Both the position numbers and the translations under genes were made by a program. A stretch of DNA of 64,000 nucleotides from assembly GCF_028736155.1 (NCBI RefSeq), contig NZ_CP117879.1, forward strand, positions 3,348,001 through 3,412,000. The letters are read 5' to 3'. The notes under the pieces are model-generated. The model was not told the DNA's origin. It made no database searches and saw nothing but the letters and a program-made list of their open reading frames with translations. Shown here in pieces: positions 42,130 to 48,677 of this stretch. Numbering within the stretch: position 1 is the stretch's first letter; each line of letters starts with the position of its first letter. This DNA comes from Flavobacterium sp. KACC 22763 (GTDB taxonomy: Bacteria > Bacteroidota > Bacteroidia > Flavobacteriales > Flavobacteriaceae).

Positions 42130-43003
42130 AAGAATAATCATCTGGCTCTATATGTATCAAAACATTTCCTAACTGCGGAATTTGTTCTTTCAATGTATCT
42201 TGTAATTTGTGAGATAAATCATGACCTTCTTTAACAGAAATTTTAGCTGAAACTATTGCGTGAAGATCGACATGATAACGCATTCCAGCTTTTCGTATGT
42301 AACATTTTTCTGTTCCAAGTATTCCAGGAACTGTCAAGGCAACAACACGAATTTCTTCTACCAAATCATCGTTTAGATTTTCATCCATGATTTCTCCAAG
42401 TGCAGGTCTGAAAATTTTATAACTATTGTAGAGAATAAAAAAAGCCGCAAAAAGTGCAGCCCAATCATCTGCAGATTCGTAGCCTTTTCCCATAATTAAA
42501 GCAATCGAAATCCCGATAAAAGCTGCTACAGAAGTTATTGCATCGCTTCTATGATGCCAAGCATCGGCAGCTAGAGAAGTACTATTGGTTTGTTTGCTTC
42601 TTTTCATCACCAAACGAAAAGAGTATTCTTTCCAAATAATAATAGCACCTAAAACATACAAGGTCCAAGATTTAGGCAAATCGTGTGAAGTGCCTATATT
42701 GGCAATACTTTCGTAACCAATAATAGTTGCCGAAGTAATCAAAAAACCTACAACCAAAAACGTAATTAGAGGTTCTGCACGGCCATGACCATAAGGGTGA
42801 TTTTCATCTGCTGGTTTGTTCGAATATTTGATTCCAAACAGCACCAAAAAAGACGCAAATATATCCGTCGTTGATTCAATTGCGTCTGCAATTAAGGCAT
42901 AAGAATTGCCAAAAAAACCTGCAAGACCTTTTATAAGGGCCAAGCAGGTGTTTCCAACTATACTAAAGATAGTAGCTTTTATAGCTTTTTGTTCGTTTGT
43001 CAT
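42128..43003 (-). CDS. cation diffusion facilitator (CDF) transporter
   Basis: This 291-residue protein has about six transmembrane helices and a cytoplasmic C-terminal domain. The metal site is visible: ALIADAIESTTDIFASFLV in the second helix region and AADAWHHRSDAITSVAAF in the fifth, with the Asp and His/Asp pairs expected in zinc and iron exporters. HPYGHGRAEPL is the conserved loop. The C-terminal domain (220-290, VPGILGTEKCYIRKAGMRYH) is the ferredoxin-like dimerisation part. It exchanges divalent metal (Zn, Fe, Co, or Cd) for protons. The metal cannot be told from sequence. Confidence 0.92.
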   Translation of the reverse strand: MTNEQKAIKATIFSIVGNTCLALIKGLAGFFGNSYALIADAIESTTDIFASFLVLFGIKYSNKPADENHPYGHGRAEPLITFLVVGFLITSATIIGYESIANIGTSHDLPKSWTLYVLGAIIIWKEYSFRLVMKRSKQTNSTSLAADAWHHRSDAITSVAAFIGISIALIMGKGYESADDWAALFAAFFILYNSYKIFRPALGEIMDENLNDDLVEEIRVVALTVPGILGTEKCYIRKAGMRYHVDLHAIVSAKISVKEGHDLSHKLQDTLKEQIPQLGNVLIHIEPDDYS

Positions 43004-43015
43004 TTAAAGACATTT

Positions 43016-43147
43016 ATTTTTTTGCCACGAATTACACAAATTACACGAAGACTAACATTGTGTTTTATTTCATTAATTTTTAAAAATTAAATTCGTGTAA
43101 TTGAATTTCAAAAATTAAAAATTAGTGCAATTTGTGTAATTCGTGGC
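43016..43147. repeat. long palindrome, GCCACGAATTACAC family
   Basis: Arms 43024-43046 and 43125-43147 are inverted copies with one mismatch in 23, starting GCCACGAATTACACAAATT. A T run precedes the left arm. The centre (about 78 bases) contains a second related fragment, ATTCGTGTAATTG. It fills the gap between murA and the exporter gene on the reverse strand. Confidence 0.9.
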
Positions 43148-43157
43148 TAACTTTTAT

Positions 43158-44471
43158 TTAAGCTCTAACGATTTTTGCGCCGATTGCTCTTAAACGCTCA
43201 TCGATACGCTCGTATCCACGATCGATTTGCTCGATATTCTGAATTGTACTTGTTCCTTTTGCAGAAAGAGCAGCAATCAATAATGAAATTCCTGCACGAA
43301 TATCAGGAGAAGACATTGTGGTTGCTTTCAATTGAGATTCGAAATTATGCCCCATAACCACAGCTCTGTGCGGATCACATAACATGATTTTTGCTCCCAT
43401 ATCGATTAATTTGTCCACGAAAAACAAACGGCTTTCAAACATTTTTTGGTGAATTAAAACGTCTCCTTTAGCTTGAGTTGCTACAACCAAAACGATGCTT
43501 AATAAGTCAGGTGTAAATCCTGGCCAAGGCGCATCGGCAATAGTTAAGATAGAACCGTCAATATCTGTTTTTACTTCATATCCATCTTTGTGAGCTGGAA
43601 TATAAATATCATCATTACGTTTTTCAACTGTAATACCCAATTTTCTAAAAGTGTTCGGAATTAAACCTAAGTTTTCCCAGCTAACATTTTTGATGGTGAT
43701 TTCGCTTTTTGTCATAGCCGCAAGACCAATCCAAGAACCGATTTCGATCATATCAGGAAGAATTCTGTGCTCGCAACCTCCAAGGCTTTCAACACCTTCG
43801 ATAGTCAATAAGTTAGAACCAACTCCTGTGATTTTAGCTCCCATAGAGTTAAGCATTTTACACAATTGCTGTAAGTAAGGCTCACAAGCTGCGTTATAAA
43901 CTGTAGTTGTTCCTTTTGCTAAAACCGCAGCCATTACAATATTTGCAGTTCCAGTTACAGAAGCTTCATCTAGAAGCATATCTGTTCCTTTAAGACCTTC
44001 TTTCGGAGTTTCTACTCCATAAAAATGATCTTCTCTGTTATATCTAAATTTTGCTCCAAGGTTAATAAAACCTTCAAAGTGTGTATCTAATCTACGGCGA
44101 CCGATTTTATCTCCTCCTGGTTTTGGAATATATCCTTTTCCGAAACGAGCCAAAAGCGGACCAACAATCATAATAGAACCACGAAGCGCTCCACCTTCTT
44201 TTTTGAAAGCTTCAGTTTCTAAATATCCAACATTAACTTCATCAGCTTGAAAAGTAATAGAACCCGGTTCGTTACGTTGAATTTTCACCCCTAAATTCCC
44301 CAACAAAGTGATTAATTTATTGATGTCTATAATATCAGGAATGTTATTAATTTTCACTTTCTCTCCTGTTAGAAGCACGGCACATAAAATTTGTAATGCC
44401 TCATTCTTTGCTCCTTGCGGAGTGATTTCTCCTTTTAAAGGAGTTCCTCCTTCGATTTTAAAAATTCCCAT
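43158..44471 (-). CDS. murA: UDP-N-acetylglucosamine 1-carboxyvinyltransferase, Asp in place of active-site Cys
   Basis: This 437-residue enzyme transfers enolpyruvate from PEP to UDP-N-acetylglucosamine, the first committed step of peptidoglycan synthesis, in the cytoplasm. The N-terminal AKNEALQILCAVLLTGE motif holds the conserved Lys22 and Asn23. The flexible loop reads PKPGGDKIGRRRLDTHF: Asp121 takes the place of the usual catalytic Cys (Cys115 in E. coli), the residue that fosfomycin alkylates. The rest (SSPDIRAGISLLIAALSAKG, RGYERIDERLRAIGA) is normal. It lies 202 bases downstream of the DUF4290 gene on the same strand, with repeats between. Function is certain; insensitivity to fosfomycin is a prediction. 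Confidence 0.96.
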   Translation of the reverse strand: MGIFKIEGGTPLKGEITPQGAKNEALQILCAVLLTGEKVKINNIPDIIDINKLITLLGNLGVKIQRNEPGSITFQADEVNVGYLETEAFKKEGGALRGSIMIVGPLLARFGKGYIPKPGGDKIGRRRLDTHFEGFINLGAKFRYNREDHFYGVETPKEGLKGTDMLLDEASVTGTANIVMAAVLAKGTTTVYNAACEPYLQQLCKMLNSMGAKITGVGSNLLTIEGVESLGGCEHRILPDMIEIGSWIGLAAMTKSEITIKNVSWENLGLIPNTFRKLGITVEKRNDDIYIPAHKDGYEVKTDIDGSILTIADAPWPGFTPDLLSIVLVVATQAKGDVLIHQKMFESRLFFVDKLIDMGAKIMLCDPHRAVVMGHNFESQLKATTMSSPDIRAGISLLIAALSAKGTSTIQNIEQIDRGYERIDERLRAIGAKIVRA

Positions 44472-44494
44472 AGATTTTTTTTAGATTCTTTCAA

Positions 44495-44669
44495 AGTTTC
44501 TAAGATTCTGAGACTCTAAGATTCTAAGTAAAAAAACTCAGCAACTTAGAAGCTTAGCAGCTTAGCAGCTTTTTTATTTTTGTTTTTGTTTATTTTAAAA
44601 TTTCTAAGAGTCTAAGAAAACTTAGCAACTTAGTCCCGATAGTTATCGGGATAGCCTCTTAGCAACTTT
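44495..44669. repeat. CTAAGATTCTAAG / CTTAGCAACTTAG repeat block
   Basis: Two degenerate copies are seen. The first (about 44499-44570) has CTAAGATTCTGAGACTCTAA then AACTTAGAAGCTTAGCAGC. The second (about 44602-44668) has CTAAGAGTCTAAG then AACTTAGCAACTTAG, the hairpin CCCGATAGTTATCGGG (44635-44650), and CTCTTAGCAACTT. The same words occur in the outer arms at 25236 and 25640. Confidence 0.8.
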
Positions 44670-44673
44670 TTTT

Positions 44674-45399
44674 TTACTTCTGATTATTGTTTTTTTGAAA
44701 ATTCTTTTTCTGACCGCCTTTGTTATTGTTGTTTTTGTTATTCTGAATTTTAGGCTGTGTTCCAGAAGCAGTTTTATTAGACATACGTTTGTTTGTACGC
44801 ATTAAATCAGTTGTATTTAGCAGTTCTTCTGTACTGTGCAATAAATTGATTTTGCCTCCAGATAATTCATATAAATGCTCAAAAATCACATCATCTTTTA
44901 CGGTGTCTTTGTTCCAGCTTAAGAAAGATTTTTTCATGTGATTGGCAATGACCATCACCAGTGCATTTTTCATCTCGCCTTCTTCCCATTTATTTGCAAC
45001 TTCAATCATGTATTTGATATTATTGCCATAAAATCTGTATTTAGGAAAATTCTGCGGATACTGCAATATCTCTGGCTTTAGCTGCAAAACATCTCTTGAC
45101 GGAATCGGGTAAGGAGACTCAACATTCAGTTTAAAATCAGACATAATAAAAAGCTGATCCCAAAGTTTATGCTGAAAATCTGGCACATCACGCAAATGCG
45201 GATTTAGGCTTCCCATAACCTGAATGATATATTTTGCGGCTTTATTGCGCGTTTCATCATCTTCGATTGCAGTTGCCTGATCAATCAGTTTTTGCAAGTG
45301 ACGACCATATTCCGGGATAATCAGACGTTGCCTTTCAGAATTGTATTCTAAATTATACACAACGTCGCTTGCGGCTTCTCTTTTATATTTTTCGATCAT
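44674..45399 (-). CDS. DUF4290 domain-containing protein
   Basis: The protein has 241 residues and no signal. Residues 1-185 match the DUF4290 pattern of Bacteroidota: YNLEYNSERQRLIIPEYGRH, then PHLRDVPDFQHKLWDQLFIM and ISPYPIPSR-like (VESPYPIPSRDVLQLKPE), then YRFYGNNIKYMIEVANKW. The tail (about 205-241) is basic and very rich in Asn, Lys and Gln, so it is probably disordered and might bind nucleic acid. It is located 4 bases after the DUF493 gene and precedes murA, a gene order I associate with this phylum. Function unknown. Confidence 0.88.
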   Translation of the reverse strand: MIEKYKREAASDVVYNLEYNSERQRLIIPEYGRHLQKLIDQATAIEDDETRNKAAKYIIQVMGSLNPHLRDVPDFQHKLWDQLFIMSDFKLNVESPYPIPSRDVLQLKPEILQYPQNFPKYRFYGNNIKYMIEVANKWEEGEMKNALVMVIANHMKKSFLSWNKDTVKDDVIFEHLYELSGGKINLLHSTEELLNTTDLMRTNKRMSNKTASGTQPKIQNNKNNNNKGGQKKNFQKNNNQK

Positions 45400-45403
45400 A
45401 AGT

Positions 45404-45700
45404 TTATAATGAAACTATACCTTCTATTGTAGAAACTTCTTTGTATTTACTGATCACATCATCTGAGCTGTGCATCGTAACATCTACAGAAACACTGGTA
45501 AATTTACCTGTTTTAGATTTTGTTGTTTTAATAACCGCTCCCATTCTATCAAAAGCTTTTTCAACACGCTCTACATTATCACCTACAGAAGGCACAATAA
45601 ATTTATACAAATATTCTGCTGGCCAAGTGTTTGCGTTATCAAGTTCTACTTTTAATCTTTCGTAAAATTCGGCGGTGTTTTTTTCTTTATCGTTCTCCAT
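45404..45700 (-). CDS. DUF493 (YbeD-like) family protein
   Basis: This 98-residue protein has the ferredoxin-like fold of the YbeD/DUF493 group: FYERLKVELDNANTWPAEYLYKFIVPSVGD, with strands around ITTKSKTGKFTSVSVDVTM and a final ISKYKEVSTIEGIVSL. The fold resembles ACT-type regulatory domains. It starts a reverse-strand unit with DUF4290, 4 bases apart. A TATATTTG box at 45727-45720 (reverse strand) may be its -10 element. No biochemical role is proved for the family. Confidence 0.88.
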   Translation of the reverse strand: MENDKEKNTAEFYERLKVELDNANTWPAEYLYKFIVPSVGDNVERVEKAFDRMGAVIKTTKSKTGKFTSVSVDVTMHSSDDVISKYKEVSTIEGIVSL

Positions 45701-45790
45701 TCGTAATTAAAAATAAACGCAAATATACGGTTTTGATTTCAGATTTATGATTTTAGATTTTAGATTTTTTGACTCTAAAAATGAGGCTGT

Positions 45791-45910
45791 TTTTTTGCCA
45801 CAAATTACACTAATTAACACAAATTATTAAATCCTAAAATTCAATTTCCCTAATTTTAATTAACTTGGCAAATCAAAAAATAATAATTAGCGAAAATTCG
45901 TGGCAAAAAA
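45791..45910. repeat. degenerate palindrome, GCCACAAATTACAC family
   Basis: TTTTTTGCCACAAATTACAC (left arm, about 45791-45820) is mirrored by TTAGCGAAAATTCGTGGC plus an A run (right arm, about 45887-45910). The arms are more diverged than at 43016. It is preceded by GATTTTAGATTTTAGATTTT at 45750, a phrase also seen at 9359, and followed by ACTTTGCGACTTCGCGACTT. Confidence 0.75.
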
Positions 45911-45952
45911 ACTTTGCGACTTCGCGACTTTGCGAAATTAAAACACATTACA

Positions 45953-46864
45953 ATGAAAAAACTCCTTTTACTTCTTATCGCTTTTACACTAAATTCAGTT
46001 CAAGCACAAGAGATTAAAACACTAACGTATTTCCAAAACGACACATTAAAATTGGATCTAGATTTATATCTGCCAAAGAAAAAAGCTGGTGAAAAAATTC
46101 CGCTGATTATGTTTGCTTTTGGTGGAGGCTTTTCTGGTGGAGAACGAACAAATGAAAAAGATTTTGGAAAATTCATGTCACAAAATGGTTATGCCGTTGC
46201 GAGCATTTCATATAGTTTATACATGAAAGGAAAAGATTTTGGCTGTAAAGGAACTTTGACCGAAAAAATAAAAGCGATTCAAATTGGCGTGAGCGATATG
46301 TGGCAAGCAACAGCCTTCATGATTGAGAATGCGGATAAATACAATCTTGATACTTCAAAAATCTTTATTTCCGGAATTAGCGCTGGAGCAGAAATTGGTT
46401 TCCATGCTTCGTTTTGGGATTATAAATTAATGAATTTATACAAAAGCAATCTCCCAGAAAACTTCAAATACAAAGGTTTTATCGGTGGTTCTGGAGCAAT
46501 ACAGGATATTAATTTGATTACGAAAGAAAAAGCAATTCCGATGTTATTGGCTCACGGAAGCAATGATGACACAGTTCCTTATGCAGCAGGTTCGCACCGT
46601 TCTTGTCCGACAAATGCTTCTGGCTGGCTAATTCTTTTTGGTTCTTATGCCGTTTACAATCAAATGACTGATTTACATAAAGACATCGAACTGATTACTT
46701 TCTGCGGCGGCGGACATGAATTTTCGGGTTATCTTTTTCACCAAGGACAGCAATATGTTTTGGATTTTGTAAATGATGTTTTGAATGGCAAAAAATTCCA
46801 ATCTCATTTGATTGTTCCTTCTAAAAACGGAAAAAGCTCTGGGAAGTATTTGTTTTGTGAGTAA
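45953..46864 (+). CDS. exported alpha/beta hydrolase (esterase-like)
   Basis: I choose the ATG at 45953, which starts a signal peptide (MKKLLLLLIAFTLNSVQAQ); an in-frame ATG at 45914 would be encoded by repeat DNA. The 303-residue product has FAFGGGFSGGERT near 55-65 (oxyanion hole), GISAGAE with nucleophile Ser143, an Asp at 205 or 206 in HGSNDDTVPY, and His255 in CGGGHEF, so a complete triad. It is probably periplasmic or in the outer membrane and acts on ester bonds, perhaps of carbohydrates, in the manner of carboxylesterase/acetylxylan esterase relatives. An exported protein of unknown function follows 17 bases later. Confidence 0.85.
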   Translation: MKKLLLLLIAFTLNSVQAQEIKTLTYFQNDTLKLDLDLYLPKKKAGEKIPLIMFAFGGGFSGGERTNEKDFGKFMSQNGYAVASISYSLYMKGKDFGCKGTLTEKIKAIQIGVSDMWQATAFMIENADKYNLDTSKIFISGISAGAEIGFHASFWDYKLMNLYKSNLPENFKYKGFIGGSGAIQDINLITKEKAIPMLLAHGSNDDTVPYAAGSHRSCPTNASGWLILFGSYAVYNQMTDLHKDIELITFCGGGHEFSGYLFHQGQQYVLDFVNDVLNGKKFQSHLIVPSKNGKSSGKYLFCE

Positions 46865-46881
46865 ATAAACAGACTAGATTT

Positions 46882-47664
46882 ATGAAAATAAACTATGTAT
46901 TATCATTCTTCATTTTAGCATTAAACATGCAATGTCAAAATGAAAATTCTAAAAAAACAGCTCCTAAAATTGAAAAGATTAGAGCTATAAATAATTACAA
47001 TTTTATACAAAATTCGAGTTTTAAATTTCAATTCTTTTCTGATAGTTCTTACGTTTTCACTATTGATGAAAAAGGTTTAAATCATGAAAAACTAGAAAAA
47101 TTTAATGATTATTGTTATAAAAAAAACGACACTATTTATTTCAGTCAAACACGTTTTCGCTATAACGGAAGCACAAAAGCAGTCATAAAAAACAATTTTA
47201 TCGAATTCATTGATGGTGATTTTCCACTAAAAATTGAAATCAAAAAAAATCTATATTACACAAAAAACCATTTAGATTTAAAAAATTATAATGATTACGC
47301 TTTTTTTAGTTTTGAAGAAAAATTTCACAAAAGATATTTTCAAAACCAACCTGGAAAACTAAAAGCCTCAGATTTAACTCAGAACGAATTAGCGGAGTTG
47401 GACAAAATTTTAAGAAAATGCTTTTCGAAAAACAATACTAAACTTAGAAAAATAGATCAATACCTAAAACAGTGTATTGTTGTTGTAAATGAAAAACAAG
47501 AAAAAGAAATTTTGGTAAATTGTTACTGTAAAGATTCTGATTTGGATAAGAAATTTCAATATGACTTAATAGATATGAGTGACGGCGGAAATTGCAATAT
47601 TAGTTTAAAAATTAATTTGACTACACGTAATTATTCAGATTTAAATATTTCGGGAAGTGCATAA
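46882..47664 (+). CDS. hypothetical exported protein, AT-rich
   Basis: The product has 260 residues with an N-terminal hydrophobic stretch and a Cys at 18 (LNMQCQN); the -1 residue is Gln, so the lipobox is atypical. The rest has runs of Lys, Asn and Phe (KKNDTIYFSQTRFRYNGST) and about 45% of codons look AT-only, more extreme than the neighbours. I do not recognise a family. It starts 17 bases after the esterase gene, so may share its transcript. No terminator follows at once; the GCTCC palindromes at 47691 come next. Confidence 0.65.
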   Translation: MKINYVLSFFILALNMQCQNENSKKTAPKIEKIRAINNYNFIQNSSFKFQFFSDSSYVFTIDEKGLNHEKLEKFNDYCYKKNDTIYFSQTRFRYNGSTKAVIKNNFIEFIDGDFPLKIEIKKNLYYTKNHLDLKNYNDYAFFSFEEKFHKRYFQNQPGKLKASDLTQNELAELDKILRKCFSKNNTKLRKIDQYLKQCIVVVNEKQEKEILVNCYCKDSDLDKKFQYDLIDMSDGGNCNISLKINLTTRNYSDLNISGSA

Positions 47665-47690
47665 AGCTTTTTTTGTTATTTCATTTAGAG

Positions 47691-47849
47691 TTTGCTCCAG
47701 CGGAGCAAAATATTTATAGCAAATACAATTTCTCACACATCAAAAAGCTCCAGCGGAGCGACATATAAATCACTTTAAATACGTCGCTCCGCTGGAGCTT
47801 TATATTAATAACGCATAATTCTTCTATAAATATGTCGTTCCTCTGGGAC
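47691..47849. repeat. cluster of GCTCCAGCGGAGC palindromes
   Basis: TTTGCTCCAGCGGAGCAAA (47691-47709) is a perfect palindrome with an AGC centre. AAAGCTCCAGCGGAGCGAC (47744-47762) and GTCGCTCCGCTGGAGCTTT (47783-47801) are perfect inverse copies, so they can fold singly or together. A decayed member (TATGTCGTTCCTCTGGGAC, 47831-47849) follows. Another is at 62897. The wider gap 47665-48078 holds no gene. Confidence 0.9.
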
Positions 47850-47907
47850 TTTTTTCTTTTCTAAAGTTATTTTTTCAATAACTCCAAAAACAAAACCATC
47901 TCTCCTT

Positions 47908-47985
47908 TTTAACCCTGATGGAAGCGAAAATCCTTTTGCTTTTTCCTTTAAAAAGCAAAAGATTGTAGCGAACAGCAGGAAACCA
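47908..47985. repeat. structured intergenic element CCTGATGGAAGCG...AGCGAACAGCAGG
   Basis: CTTTTGCTTTTT (47933-47944) pairs with AAAAAGCAAAAG (47950-47961) as the central stem. It is framed by CCCTGATGGAAGCGAAAATC on the left and GATTGTAGCGAACAGCAGG on the right, with CCTG / CAGG closing the outer end. I have the impression of seeing this design repeatedly in Flavobacteria intergenic DNA, but I cannot name it. It lies just before a nucleotide-binding protein gene. Confidence 0.7.
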
Positions 47986-48078
47986 TGCCAACTAAAAATG
48001 CCAAATCTTTCGTTTCTGATAAATATTCTTTTTAATTATAAATAAGTTTAGGTAAATTTGCGCTTTATTTTTAGAATA

Positions 48079-48612
48079 GTGCAAAAAGAAATTATAGTCT
48101 TGCTTGGCGGACCAGGTACTGGAAAATCAACACTTATTAACGAATTGGTAGCTCGTGGCTTTTGCTGCTATCCTGAAATTTCAAGACAGGTTACCATGAA
48201 AGCGCAACAACAAGGCATTGAACAGTTGTTTCTGGAACAGCCGCTTTTGTTTAGCGAAATGTTATTGGAAGGTCGTATTGAACAATATAAAAATGCTCTT
48301 GAAGAACCTGACAATGTGGTTTTTATTGACCGAGGAATTCCAGATGTGGTAGCTTATATGGATTATATTGGTGATGAATATCCAGAGAATTTCGTTAAAG
48401 CGTGCGAAGATTATAAATATTCTAAAACTTTTATTTTACCGCCTTGGGAAGAAATTTACCAAAGTGATTCTGAACGTTATGAAAATTTTGATCAGGCTGT
48501 AAAAATCCAAGAGCACCTTGTTGAAACTTACAAAAAATATGGTTACGAACTTATTGAAGTTCCTAAAGATACAGTTGAAAACAGAATTCTTTATATCTTA
48601 GACAAAATTTAG
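48079..48612 (+). CDS. P-loop nucleotide-binding protein (AAA_28/NadR-like kinase)
   Basis: I start this gene at the GTG at 48079 (product MQKEIIVLLGGPGTGKSTLI); a TTG at 48058 is in frame but lies in non-coding-like sequence. The 177-residue protein has a Walker A motif GGPGTGKST at about 10-18, a FIDRGIPDVVAY segment (Walker B-like, DRG), and a mostly helical remainder with RYENFDQAVKIQEHLVETY. Such small P-loop proteins resemble thymidylate or NadR kinase domains, so phosphoryl transfer is likely, but the substrate is unknown. It lies 65 bases upstream of recQ on the same strand. A TAAATTTG box is at 48053-48060. Confidence 0.82.
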   Translation: MQKEIIVLLGGPGTGKSTLINELVARGFCCYPEISRQVTMKAQQQGIEQLFLEQPLLFSEMLLEGRIEQYKNALEEPDNVVFIDRGIPDVVAYMDYIGDEYPENFVKACEDYKYSKTFILPPWEEIYQSDSERYENFDQAVKIQEHLVETYKKYGYELIEVPKDTVENRILYILDKI

Positions 48613-48677
48613 CAGTATGGTTTAAAGTTGCAAAACTAGAAACTGTTTTCTAAATTTTTAACTTTAAAACCAAGGCA

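Noticed and set aside
41890..42141. Reverse-strand reading frame of 83 codons
   Set aside because: It is made of the terminator and tandem repeat AAACCTTCGCACCTTT, overlaps two real genes at its ends and has no coding character.
47908..47985. Integron attC site
   Set aside because: The typical RYYYAAC and GTTRRRY ends are not in the correct places and no integrase or cassette array is seen.
48058..48078. TTG start for the P-loop protein
   Set aside because: It coincides with the end of a TAAATTTG promoter-like box; GTG at 48079 puts the Walker motif at the usual distance from the N-terminus.
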